Shown here piece after piece: positions 23,901 through 33,467 of a DNA stretch of 64,000 nt (position 1 is its first letter; the number at the start of each line of letters is the position of its first letter). The stretch is from Thermothelomyces thermophilus ATCC 42464 (Eukaryota; Ascomycota; Sordariomycetes; Sordariales; Chaetomiaceae), in assembly GCF_000226095.1 (NCBI RefSeq), contig NC_016478.1, forward strand, positions 3,896,001-3,960,000, read 5' to 3'. The position numbers and the translations under genes are program-made. The notes beneath the pieces were generated by a model. The model did not search any database and had not been told where the DNA came from. It worked only from the letters and a program-made list of their open reading frames with translations.

Positions 23901-25784
23901 CAGAGCGTGCCCGGAGACGACCGCTGCGTCCTGCTGCTGGGGTACAAGAGCCAGATGGAGGAGATGTTCCACAACGTCAACCCGGGCCTGAGCCGGCGGT
24001 TCCCTATCGCGTCGGCCTTCTACTTTGACGACTTCACCGACGAGGAGCTACGCACCATCCTCGACAGCAAGATCAAGCAGCAGGGGTACGAGGTCGGCAG
24101 CCGGGCCGCCGGCGTCGCCATGGAGATGCTGAAGCGGGCGCGGAACCGGCCCAACTTTGGCAACGCGGGCGAGATCGACATCCTGCTCGACGCCGCAAAG
24201 GCCCGCCACCAGGCGCGCTTCTCCCGGGGGCGGGCCGAGTTGGCGAACCTCCTGGAGGCGCGCGATTTCGACGAGGATTTCGACCGGGCCGAGAGGGCCG
24301 AGACGGACGTGCGCAAGCTGTTCGAGGGCTCGCTCGGCTCCGACCAGGTCGTCTCGCTGCTGGAGGGATACCAGGAGACGGTCCGGACGATGCGGGCGCT
24401 AGAGCTGGACCCGAGGGAGAACATACCGTTCAACTTCCTCTTCCGCGGCCCGCCGGGGACGGGCAAGACGACGACGGCCAGGAAGATGGGCAAGGTCTTC
24501 TACGACATGGGGTTCCTGGCCACGGCCGAGGTGGTCGAGTGCTCGGCCTCCGAACTGATCGGCCAGTACGTCGGGCAGACGGGGCCCAAGGTGCGGCAGC
24601 TGCTGGACAGGGCGCTCGGCAAGGTCCTCTTCGTGGACGAGGCCTACCGCCTGGCCGAGGGCCACTTTGCCAAGGAGGCCACGGACGAGCTGGTCGACTT
24701 GATCACCAAGGAGCGCTACTCCAAGAAGCTCGTCATCATCCTGGCCGGTTACGAGGCCGACATCAACCGCCTCATGTCCGTCAACACGGGCCTGAGCTCG
24801 CGCTTCCCCGACGTGGTCGACTTCCGGCCCCTGACCGCCGACGAGTGCGTGGACCTGCTGCTGCGGCTGCTGCGCAAGAAGCGCGACCTCGTCCGGTCCA
24901 AGAGCGGCAAGGACCTCCTCGACCTCTCCTGCTTGGAAGCGCCCGCCGCCGGGTTCAGGCAGCGCCTGGTCCAGACCTTCACGGGCCTCGCCGCGCAGGA
25001 CAACTGGGCGAGCGCGCGAGACGTCCAGGCCGTGGCCACGGCGGTGTTCAACAAGGCCCTCCGCAACAAGGACGCCCTCGCCGCCGGCCGCCTCGCGCTC
25101 GCCGAGGGGACCGTCACCGAGGTGCTGGACCGCATGCTCCAGGAGCGTGCCGCGCGCGCCGACTCCGCGAGGCCGATCCCGACTACTCCTTCTCTCGACA
25201 AGCTGCGAGGCCTCCTCAAGCACCAGCAGCAGCAGCAGCAGCAAGCCAGCCCTCCGCAGCAAAACGCCGCCCCCCCTCCTCGGCCTCGGTTCTCAACGGC
25301 AACAACAACATCAACATTAACAACATCAACAACAACGGCCGCAGCGACTTCTCCGAGCAAAGGGCACCCCACCGCACCAACCGAGACGGTGATGATCCGC
25401 AGCACCAAGCAGCCGGCTCCGACGACCGCCTCCGACGCGCGGCAGCAGCGCGACGCGGGCGTGAGCGACGAGGTGTGGGAGCAGCTGCAGCGGGACCGGC
25501 GGGCGCAGGAGGAGCGGGAGGCGGAGTACCGACGGCTGAAGCGGGACGCGGCGGCGGCGGCGGCGAAGGCGGAGGCGGCGACGGAGGCGGCGCGGGCGCG
25601 GATCGTGGCCCGGCTGCTGGAGGAGGAGGCGCGGCGGCGGGAGGAGGCCAGGACGAGGGAGCGGCTGCGCCGGATGGGCCGGTGCCCGGTCGGGTACGAC
25701 TGGATCAGGCAGGAGGGCGGGTGGAGGTGCGCGGGGGGGTCGCACTGGATGAGCGACGGGGATCTGGGGATGGAAGACGGGTAA
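17944..25784 (+). CDS. ZNFX1-like SF1 helicase fused to NFX1 zinc finger and three CbbX-type AAA+ modules, 2362 aa
   Basis: Proposed exons are 17944..18742, 18867..19601, 19744..21207, 21361..21700, 21840..22588, 22689..23594 and 23689..25784, totalling 7089 bp in frame. An Upf1/ZNFX1-like SF1 helicase comes first: Walker A GPPGTGKS (~509-516), VEEAGE Walker B (~776), GDHKQLRPK (~804), LRKQHRM (~847), then NFQGEEGDIVIASLTRSN and RLNVLMTRAR (~1000-1040). A short NFX1-type finger follows (GGCTEPC, CGAHKCRSRCH, CNQVV, ~1107-1145), then a charged coiled coil (~1165-1260). Three AAA+ modules of the CbbX/CfqX (SpoVK-like) type come next, with P-loops at ~1358, ~1637 and ~1916, Walker B FIDEAYQL, VIDEAYGL and FVDEAYRL, and Arg-finger-like PGLxSRF elements, all apparently intact. 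A Gln/Thr-rich linker, second coiled coil and CPVGYDWIRQEGGWRCAGG close the protein. It probably remodels RNA or RNP substrates, an inference from family. An upstream in-frame ATG at 17863 would add 27 residues. Confidence 0.85.
21238..21356 (+). repeat. (ACCT)n tetranucleotide repeat filling an intron
   Basis: About 29 units of CTAC/TTAC run through almost the whole intron 21208-21360 of the helicase/AAA+ gene and end four bases before the CAG acceptor, where they serve as a pyrimidine-rich tract. Confidence 0.9.
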
Positions 25785-26861
25785 GAATATCTCTCTCGTC
25801 ATGTATGTATATATATACGTGTAGCAGACACAGCGAGCCTGGTCGTGTGTCTCTAAAGTTTACTCGTTAGGTAAATATCTATTATAAATGGGTGCGGCAA
25901 GTGAGAATGATTCGAACGGATCAACACGATCTAATTAATTACGCGTGGGGGGACTTACCGTGGAAGTTTACCGTGTTAGTTATTCATGGAAACGAAATTG
26001 GTTTAGGCGATCTGACACTGGATAAATAATGAGTCCCTGAAAGAGATATCAAAAATCTCTGTCTGGCTGCCGTCGAGGATGAACCCCTGACCCCTTATTT
26101 CCCTTCAGTTAAGGTTGTCTCTGTGCAGCATAAATTGATTACAAGTAGATGAGGTACAACAAACCTACTAATGGCTGATAGTCAACCAAACTTCTTTTGC
26201 TTAAGGGTGCTCCCGAGTTGTCTGTAACGTGCTCTTGGCCGAAGAGAGATCCTAGGATGCTGTACAAGTATTCTATTTGACGGGAGTTACAGGAGAAACA
26301 TTGTAAGGAGCCTTGTAGGTGTTATAGAGGTATATATATACAAATAACGTGCCTCTTGCTTAGGATATATAAGAACCTAGTACCTTGGTCACTTATAATT
26401 TAACTGTGTATACTCCGTAGTACGCAGTGATCTTGTCTACTATGTAATTACTGCTGCGTAATTACTCCTGCGTAACATAGTTACTACATTATACGTACTG
26501 TACACAGTGCAGTACATACCTCGTACTGAGGCGAAACCTGGGCGTCCCCTGCAGCTCTGAATGCGGGGCAGTACCCACTCCTCCTTGGGGTTCAGGGACC
26601 AAACTCCCCTGAAATTGGACCCTGAAGTTCGCATGGGGGAGCCGATCTTACTGCATCTGACCTTGGTAGAAGTTAATCGCCAAGGAATCCGCCGCGGTCT
26701 TTCGGTCCATCGGCACCAAATGAACCTGCCACAGCCTGCGCCGTGCACCCAGCGGGCAGGCACACGTCTTGGCCGGCCAGGAACCTGGCCAGGAACCTGG
26801 CCAGAGACAATGGCTCAGAATATTTTAGCGCGCGCCGTACACAGTAAGTACATCCGTTCGG
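25785..26861. other. Intergenic region
   Basis: About 1.1 kb of lower-GC sequence between two plus-strand genes, with no credible coding frame. It carries a tandem pair of the quasi-palindrome CCAGGAACCTGG near 26779-26804 and a TACTCCGTA motif near 26410. Confidence 0.45.
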
Positions 26862-28892
26862 ATGCCGGCATCGAACTTGGCTTCGCGCGGGGAACAAGAT
26901 CTGATGGGCATGGCGTACCTCAGAAGAGGCTGGCCGTTCTGCTTCCTTCCGCCAAAGCTGCGGCGCAGCCTGGCCCTCGATCGCCGCCTCGGCCGAGTGC
27001 TCTTCGCTGCGACCCTGTTCGTGACCCTCACGCTGCTGCTCCGGCCCTCTCGACCGCACTTGCACCACCACCACCACCACCACCATCCGCATCCGCACGC
27101 CGACGAGACCCGACAGTCGCACTTTTCGGCCAACGACCGTCCCGAGATCCGCTTCCGACCCAGCAGCTTCGACTGGACATCCGTGGTCCAGCGCTACCCC
27201 GTCTCGTCCATCCGGCCGCTGCCCACGGGCAGTCCGCAGCCGCAGCGTCCCATCCAGCACCCCTTTCCCGGCTACGTGCACGATGCCACCACCCGGGCCC
27301 GGCAGCAAGCTGTCCGCGCCGCCTTCGTCAAGAGCTGGAGGAGCTACAAGACGCACGCCTGGCTGCGAGACGAGCTCGCGCCCGTGAGCGGCGGCGGCAG
27401 GACCACATTCGGCGGCTGGGCGGCCACCCTCGTCGACGCGCTGGACACCCTCTGGATCATGGGCCTGACCGACGACTTCTACGAGGCCGCCGCCGCCGCC
27501 GCCCGGCTGGACTGGGCCGACACCCCCGACAGCGCGGCCAACCTCTTCGAGACCACCATCCGCCACCTCGCCGGCCTCCTCGCCGCCTACGACCTGAGCG
27601 GCGAGCCCGCCCTGCTGGCCAAGGCGAGAGAGCTCGGCGACATGCTGTACCTGGCCTTCGACACCCCCAACCGCCTGCCCGCCTTCTGGTTCCGCTTCGA
27701 GGACGCCAGGCAGGGCCGCCAGGTCGCCGGCACCGACGACCCGTCCGCGAACCCCTGCTCGCTCTCGCTCGAGTTCACCCGCCTGTCGCTCCTGACCGGC
27801 GACCCCAAGTACTACGACGCCGTCGCCCGCGTCACCGACTTCCTCGAGCGCTCCCAGAACCAGTCGAGGCTGCCCGGCCTCTGGCCCAGGTCCATCAACT
27901 TCCGCGACGAGTCGGTGGACCAGCAGGCCGCCTTCACCCTCGGCGGCCAGGCCGACTCGCTGTACGAGTACCTGGCCAAGATGCCGGCCCTGCTGGGCCG
28001 CGGCCGCGCCCCCGCGAGCTACGAGAACATGTACCGCGCCGCCATGGACGCGTCGGCCCGCCACATCCTCTTCCGCCCCATGGTGCCCGACGACGACCCG
28101 GAGGGCCGCGACGTGCTCTTCGCCGGCGACGCCTACGCCTACCGCGACCGCCGCGTCGAGCGCATCCCCCAGGGCCAGCACCTGGCCTGCTTCGCCGGCG
28201 GCATGTTCGCCCTCGGCGGCAGGCTGTTCGGCATCCCCGACCACGTCGCCCTCGGCGAGCGCCTCGCCCGCGGCTGCGCCTGGGCCTACCACGCCTTCCC
28301 CACCGGCCTGATGCCCGAGGTCTTCACCATGCTGGCCTGCGACTCGCTCGACCGCCCCTGTCCCTGGGACGAGGACCGGTGGCGGCGCGAGCGCGGCGCC
28401 GTCCGCCTGCCCAGGGGGTTCAAGAGCGCCCGCGACAAGCGCTACATGCTCCGCCCGGAGGCCATCGAGAGCCTCTTCTTGCTGTACAGGATGACGGGCA
28501 AGGAAGACCTGCGCGAGCTGGCCTGGCGCATGTTCCGGTCCGTCATGGAGGCCACCGAGACACCCCTCGCCAACTCGGCCATCGCCGACGTCACGGTCGA
28601 GGGCAAGACCACCAAGATGGATTCCATGGAGGTAAAAAAAAGAAAAAAAAAAAAGAATTATGATCTCAAACAGTCGCTGACCATGACGCGCGCGCGCGCA
28701 CACACATACACACAGAGTTTCTGGCTGGCCGAAACGCTCAAGTACTTCTACCTCATCTTCTCCCCGCCCGATCTCATCAGCCTGGACGACTTTGTCTTCA
28801 ACACCGAGGCCCACCCGTTCCGGCGAGAGAAGGCGGCGTCGATTCGCGACACAATAGCACCTGTAGAAACCGCCAAGGAGGGGGAAGCATAG
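26862..28892 (+). CDS. GH47 class I alpha-1,2-mannosidase, type II membrane protein, 648 aa
   Basis: Proposed exons are 26862..28631 and 28716..28892; the 84-bp intron interrupts DSME/SFWLAETLKYFY and is itself in frame, so splicing is inferred because removing it restores the family signature. The enzyme trims alpha-1,2-linked mannose from N-glycans in the ER or Golgi. After a basic N-terminus comes one hydrophobic anchor (residues ~46-60), then a His run and a Pro-rich stem, typical of a type II secretory-pathway glycosidase. GH47 signatures follow in order: WAATLVDALDTLWIMGL, TLGGQADSLYEYLAK, HLACFAGGMFALGG, YMLRPEAIESLFLLYRMTG and DSMESFWLAETLKYFYLIF. These include the conserved acidic residues of the (alpha/alpha)7 barrel. 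ATGs at 26904 and 26910 are also possible starts, and the latter has the better context. It stands alone, not in an operon-like group. Confidence 0.9.
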   Translation: MPASNLASRGEQDLMGMAYLRRGWPFCFLPPKLRRSLALDRRLGRVLFAATLFVTLTLLLRPSRPHLHHHHHHHHPHPHADETRQSHFSANDRPEIRFRPSSFDWTSVVQRYPVSSIRPLPTGSPQPQRPIQHPFPGYVHDATTRARQQAVRAAFVKSWRSYKTHAWLRDELAPVSGGGRTTFGGWAATLVDALDTLWIMGLTDDFYEAAAAAARLDWADTPDSAANLFETTIRHLAGLLAAYDLSGEPALLAKARELGDMLYLAFDTPNRLPAFWFRFEDARQGRQVAGTDDPSANPCSLSLEFTRLSLLTGDPKYYDAVARVTDFLERSQNQSRLPGLWPRSINFRDESVDQQAAFTLGGQADSLYEYLAKMPALLGRGRAPASYENMYRAAMDASARHILFRPMVPDDDPEGRDVLFAGDAYAYRDRRVERIPQGQHLACFAGGMFALGGRLFGIPDHVALGERLARGCAWAYHAFPTGLMPEVFTMLACDSLDRPCPWDEDRWRRERGAVRLPRGFKSARDKRYMLRPEAIESLFLLYRMTGKEDLRELAWRMFRSVMEATETPLANSAIADVTVEGKTTKMDSMEVKKRKKKKNYDLKQSLTMTRARAHTYTQSFWLAETLKYFYLIFSPPDLISLDDFVFNTEAHPFRREKAASIRDTIAPVETAKEGEA

Positions 28893-30180
28893 ACCATGTA
28901 TCCGTATTTCTAATATATAATTAATGTAATTGAACAACGATGGAGCCATCTTGTGTTCATCCGGCTCCTGGAGATGCCGCTGCTAGTTAGATCGGATTCA
29001 TCACCGTCGTTTATATATTCGGCAGCCAGAAAGAACCCGTTAACGAGGGCCGGGACAGGTTCCCTCGCCATGACTGACACCTTTTGGTCGTGTAAGCATT
29101 GCCGTTGGTTGATGAGCACCAATCTGATTGATCCGAAGAGCTAATTGGGTAATTTCTTTCAGACAAAGTCGTCAAACAGGCAGGAAGAAGGCAGGAAGAA
29201 ATCCGGATACTCGATGCATTGCCGGCTCTCTTTGTATCGGAACCAAAACGGAGAACCGGCTCCCGTTAGGGAACCACGGCTAGGATGGTAGCCTATACGG
29301 GCGCCCAAACCTGGCCACACTTCGTGATATCGGGTTCCCCCCCTCCTTCCCCCCCACCCCTCAGGTCCTTGCCTGCTAGGGGACATCAACATCAAATCAT
29401 TCTTCCACCGCCCCTCCTCCTCCTCCTCCTCCAGCCAACTCCAGGATGATGTCCTCCATTTGCCAAGGGCATCCAGCTCCCAGTTCTCTACCTATCTAAG
29501 GCCGGTATACACCTGATGAACCTTCGCGAGGAATATATTACCTACTGAAATGAAGGGCAATTCCTTGTTTACGTGCGTCTCACCAGTGCAGTTACGACTT
29601 CCCTAACTCTGCAAACCGTGCTCCGGTTTGAGGCGCTCTTACCGCACCGCCCGCCGCCGAACGCCTCGTCGCTTTTACGATGACACCCAAGTTCAAACAG
29701 TCTTCGGTATCCCGCACGATATTGAGGGACCGCGACTGCCGACGTCGATAGCAGAGACGACAAGCCTCGTGTAGATGTAATGTACCGATTGCTTGTACAG
29801 TACAGTACTGAAGAAACTGTGGTGGTACGGAGATGGTTCTCCCCCACAAAAGATGGCCCACATGCCCCAATAAATAACCCTCTAATCAGTATACATCCGT
29901 ACCGACCGTACGGCTTACCTTCTTCAGTACGGATTACAGGGTAAATGTCAGCCCCACTAGTGGTGGCGCCATCTGTGGCGCGATCTGGCGCGATCTTTTA
30001 ATTGGACGCAGCACAAGACGCGCTGAACGCGTCACTGGGCACCTGCGCCGAAGCCCAGGCGTCTACGGACGTACACTCCAAACCGTCAGCTACTCTTGAT
30101 CGAAAAAAAAAAAAAAAAATACCACTGCGGTGTCCTTGGCTTTCCTGATTGCCTCCCGCAAAGCCATCACCACCGTCAAA
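28893..30180. other. Intergenic region, includes promoter of the RFC gene
   Basis: No coding sequence recognised. The right end carries tandem GGCGCGATC repeats, an ACGCGT site and an A17 tract at 30102-30118, all upstream of the rfc3-like ATG at 30181. Confidence 0.5.
29964..30032 (+). promoter_or_regulatory. Putative MBF/MCB-type cell-cycle promoter elements upstream of rfc3
   Basis: ACGCGT (30027-30032), the MluI cell-cycle box bound by MBF in yeasts, lies about 150 bp before the rfc3 start. Just upstream TGGCGCGATC occurs twice in tandem (29976-29985 and 29986-29995), with a degenerate TGGCGCCATC at 29964-29973. Replication genes of ascomycetes are commonly under such elements; binding here is inferred. 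Confidence 0.5.
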
Positions 30181-31482
30181 ATGGCCGACTTCGACGACGA
30201 AATGGACATCGACGTCGCACCCTCCAAAGACATCACATTTTCCTCCGACAACACAGCCAAGGGGAAGCGCAGCGCCGCCAATCTCCCGGTCGAGGCCGAA
30301 GACAGTCTGCCATGGTGTGTACACCTCACGCGGCAAACTTAGGATCCTCAGCTCGGACTGACGGTCATTCAGGGTCGAAAAGTATCGCCCGGCAACGCTG
30401 GCCGACGTGTCTGGCCACCAAGACATCCTCGCGACTATCAACAAGTTCGTCGACTCGAACCGACTACCCCATCTCCTGTTCTACGGCCCGCCCGGCACGG
30501 GCAAGACCTCGACCATCCTCGCCCTCGCACGTCGCATATACGGTGCCGAGAACATGCGCCAAATGGTGCTCGAGCTCAACGCCTCCGATGACCGCGGCAT
30601 TGATGTCGTGCGCGAACAGATCAAGACCTTTGCCTCTACCAAACAGATCTTTAGCATGAGCGCGTCGGCCACAAGGTCAGGGATTGCCAATTTCAAGCTC
30701 ATCATTCTCGACGAAGCCGACGCCATGACCAACACGGCCCAGATGGCTCTCCGTCGAATCATGGAGAAGTACACGGCAAACACGCGCTTCTGCATCATTG
30801 CCAACTACTCCCACAAGCTCAGCCCGGCCCTGCTCTCGAGGTGTACTCGCTTCCGATTCAGCCCGCTCAAGGAGCAGGATATCCGTGGTTTGATAGACAA
30901 GGTCATCGAGGAGGAGAACGTCAAGATCATGCCCGAGGCGACTGATTCGCTCGTGCGGCTGAGCAAGGGCGACATGCGCCGCGCATTAAATGTGCTGCAG
31001 GCGTGCCATGCGTCAAGTAAGTCCCTCCTCCTTTTTTTTTCCTCTCTCTCTTCATCTTCGTCTGGCACGTATGCTAAAAAGGCTGCACAGGTACACCACT
31101 CCAACCTCGCGAGGGCCCCAAGATTGCCGAGAAGGATATTGTCCGCGAGACCATCACAACAGAGACTATTTACAACTGCGTTGCCGCCCCACCACCAGAC
31201 GCCATCAAGAAGATCCTCAACACGTTACTCAGTACTAGCGATGTGACCTCATGTCTTTCCACCATCAACACCCTAAAGGTGGCCCAGGGCCTGGCACTGG
31301 CTGACATCATCACCGCGCTTTCGGAAGAGGTGATGAAATTGGAGGTGAAGCCACAGGTTATGATCACCTGGTTGGACACGCTCGCAGAGATTGAGCACAG
31401 GGTATCAAGCGGCGCCAACGAAGCGATACAGACATCGGCTGTAGTCGGCGCGATACGAAACGGCGTGGAGCTGATGGGCTGA
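30181..31482 (+). CDS. rfc3: Replication factor C subunit 3 (clamp loader small subunit), 389 aa
   Basis: Exons 30181..30314, 30373..31016 and 31091..31482 sum to 1170 bp in frame; junctions rebuild PW/VEKYRP and CHAS/TPLQ. The protein is a small subunit of the RFC clamp loader, which opens and loads PCNA at primer-template junctions in the nucleus. Visible RFC boxes are [15 protein letters not shown], Walker [10 protein letters not shown], the box around [15 protein letters not shown], Walker [32 protein letters not shown] with the SRC Arg-finger motif, and the sensor-2 region [14 protein letters not shown]. Length and the C-terminal collar region fit yeast Rfc3 (human RFC5) better than Rfc2 or Rfc4, although the subunit assignment rests on reading alone. 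A short acidic N-terminal extension ([12 protein letters not shown]) precedes the core. Cell-cycle-type promoter boxes lie upstream. Confidence 0.92.
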
Positions 31483-32444
31483 CGGAAGGTTATAAACTCC
31501 AAAACAACAAACACCGGAGTAATCTCTCTCAGGGTATTCTCGTTGATCGTCTGTAGTGACGCATGGAGGACCACAGCACAGCGAGAGACTCGAGTTCTGA
31601 ACACACTTAAGGGTCAATAAGACCCGAATCATATGACTTCATGAAGGTTTCAATCATGACTGTGCCGCCAATGATAAAATGCTTAGAGGTCTTTCTCTCT
31701 GCCTTGTCGCGGTTCTTTAAAGTGTCTGATATCATGACCCTCTATGACTGCCCTTGTACCAAACTCAATAAGGTGCTCTATTCTCCCGCCTTCCATAAAT
31801 TTACTCTTGTCTCCGCTGCTGGTAATTACAGGTTGTTTTTCATGACTTCTCCTAAAACAGCAAGGCATAATGGACACGAGGGCCAAGCTTTCTTATGCAC
31901 TTCGGCCAGACATACCGCAAAAGACCCTGCCGATAATGAGCCAAATGCCACAAGCCTTTCGGAGGTTGAGGGAAGCATAATACAACTCCCCGTGAGCCCG
32001 ATGATCAGGCAGTGGTAGACTAGCTTCGCATCAATCGAGGACTTGGCATGGTATGATCTGCTGTCGACATATAAGCTCGGGAACTTCACAGGGTCATAGC
32101 TGTAATTCTAAGTTGAAGATCTCTTCTCTCGTGAACATCGCTTGGAGCAGGCGAATCTTGAGTCATTTATACGGCAATACATGACTTGCAAGTCGCTAAC
32201 GTAAACATAATGACCTGTCGGTCGGTCGCTCAGCGAACCCGCGTATTACCTACCCCTCGTCTGCCACTTATCAATCTACCGCCGTCCAGCTTGCCTTCAC
32301 CGCAGCAGTCAGTCTGCTCAAGCGAAGCTTTTCGGCCTCAAGACCTTACGCTAGTGCCATTCCGAAAATGCAGGAGATTAAAGTATGCCTGCCTTCTCCT
32401 CAATATCAAAGTGCCCCGGCGCCATTAACCACACTTGGAAATTA
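31483..32444. other. Intergenic region
   Basis: About 1 kb with no convincing coding frame on either strand and slightly lower GC than the flanking genes. It separates rfc3 from the broken dehydrogenase gene; the ancestral start of the latter may have been lost near 32445. Confidence 0.4.
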
Positions 32445-33467
32445 GAACACTCTCGCTGAGAATTTCGGTGGTCCAGTCACGGCTCTGGGATCACATCAAT
32501 TCAAACTCGTCGACTGCCCGGATCTCACGGGAAAAGTGGCTGTTGTGACTGGGGGAGTGAAGGTATCGGCTTTGGTGTGGTTTAATTACACCTTCCTCAA
32601 GCATAGCATAAACAAGGTCTATACCCTATCCGTCGCGGAAGAGGTCATTAACGGAGCCAAGGAGGTCGTGGCAAGGGAGCTGGGTCAAGACAAAGCCGAT
32701 CGGATCGTTTTCCTGCAATGCGACCTGAGCGACTGGCTTCGCGTCAAGGAGATAGCTGAGACTATCAAGCACGACACGGACCGGCTGGACAACTTGGTCA
32801 ACAACGCGGGCCGGGGTATCATGACGGCCGAGCTGACCTCGTGCAAAAAAAAAAACGCCGAGAGAGGCAACATCGTCCGCATCAGCAGCCAGGCCAGCAA
32901 CATGCACCACAAGGTACCGAGCGATATCAAATTCGCCAGCCTAGAGGAGATCAACACCGACCTGGGGCGGAACCAGCTGTATAGCCGGAGCAAGCTGGCC
33001 GTCATCCTCTACAAGCGGTATTATTTCGACCGCAGAGTGACTAGGAACGGTCACCTAAACCTGCTGATGAACGCAACCCATCCAGGTTTCGTATCGTCGA
33101 AGCAGTCCAGGGCGGACATCTTTGAGGCGTGAGTGGCCTCATGCAAAACCTTGGCAGTTGTCAACCAAGCCCAACTGACACCCCACAGATTCCCCATCGG
33201 AGGCTTCGGCATGTCTTACGGTCCCGAGCCCTTCAAGAAGGACGAGTTTGAGGGCGCCGTGCCCACCGTCTATGCTGCGACCGTGGCCGACAAGGGCGGC
33301 CAGCACATATGCGCACCTGCCACCCCCGAGGCAGGAAGCGAGCTATCGCAGAGCGAGGAGCTGGCCGAGAGGCTGATGGAGTTGACAAGGAACGTGGTTA
33401 GGGAGAGAAGATGGGGAGCGAATCGGTCGGCAAAGGGTGTACATTGGATGATATTCTGCTGCATTGA
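32445..33467 (+). pseudogene. Broken short-chain dehydrogenase/reductase (SDR) gene
   Basis: The reading begins with NFGGPVTALGSHQFK and CPDLTGKVAVVTGG, the entrance to a classical SDR Rossmann fold, then loses frame. The bases after GTGACTGGGGG fit an intact glycine motif (SEGIGFG) only if one base is missing there and one is gained near 32580. Further on NNAG, the active-site YSRSK (YxxxK) and ATHPGFVS are clear. Between LTSC (beside an A11 run) and ERGNIVRISSQ about 30-40 residues expected in this family are absent. An intron with donor GTGAGT at 33130 joins to FPIGGFGM. Near 33412 another frame change is needed to reach the family-like end GKGCTLDDILLH and the stop at 33465-33467. An in-frame TAG precedes the conserved start region, with no ATG. 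The damage near homopolymers could partly be sequence error. Confidence 0.65.

Noticed and set aside
26040-26120. Possible tRNA-like sequence on the minus strand (a T-arm-like GGGGTTCATCC)
   Set aside because: The putative T-arm stem does not pair and no matching acceptor or anticodon arms are present.
26673-28949. 758-codon minus-strand open frame opposite the GH47 gene
   Set aside because: It is a shadow of a GC-rich gene with strong third-position C/G; the plus strand has all GH47 signatures.
31500-32430. Several short frames between rfc3 and the SDR remnant as a small gene
   Set aside because: No frame has a family signature, good codon bias or convincing splice joins.
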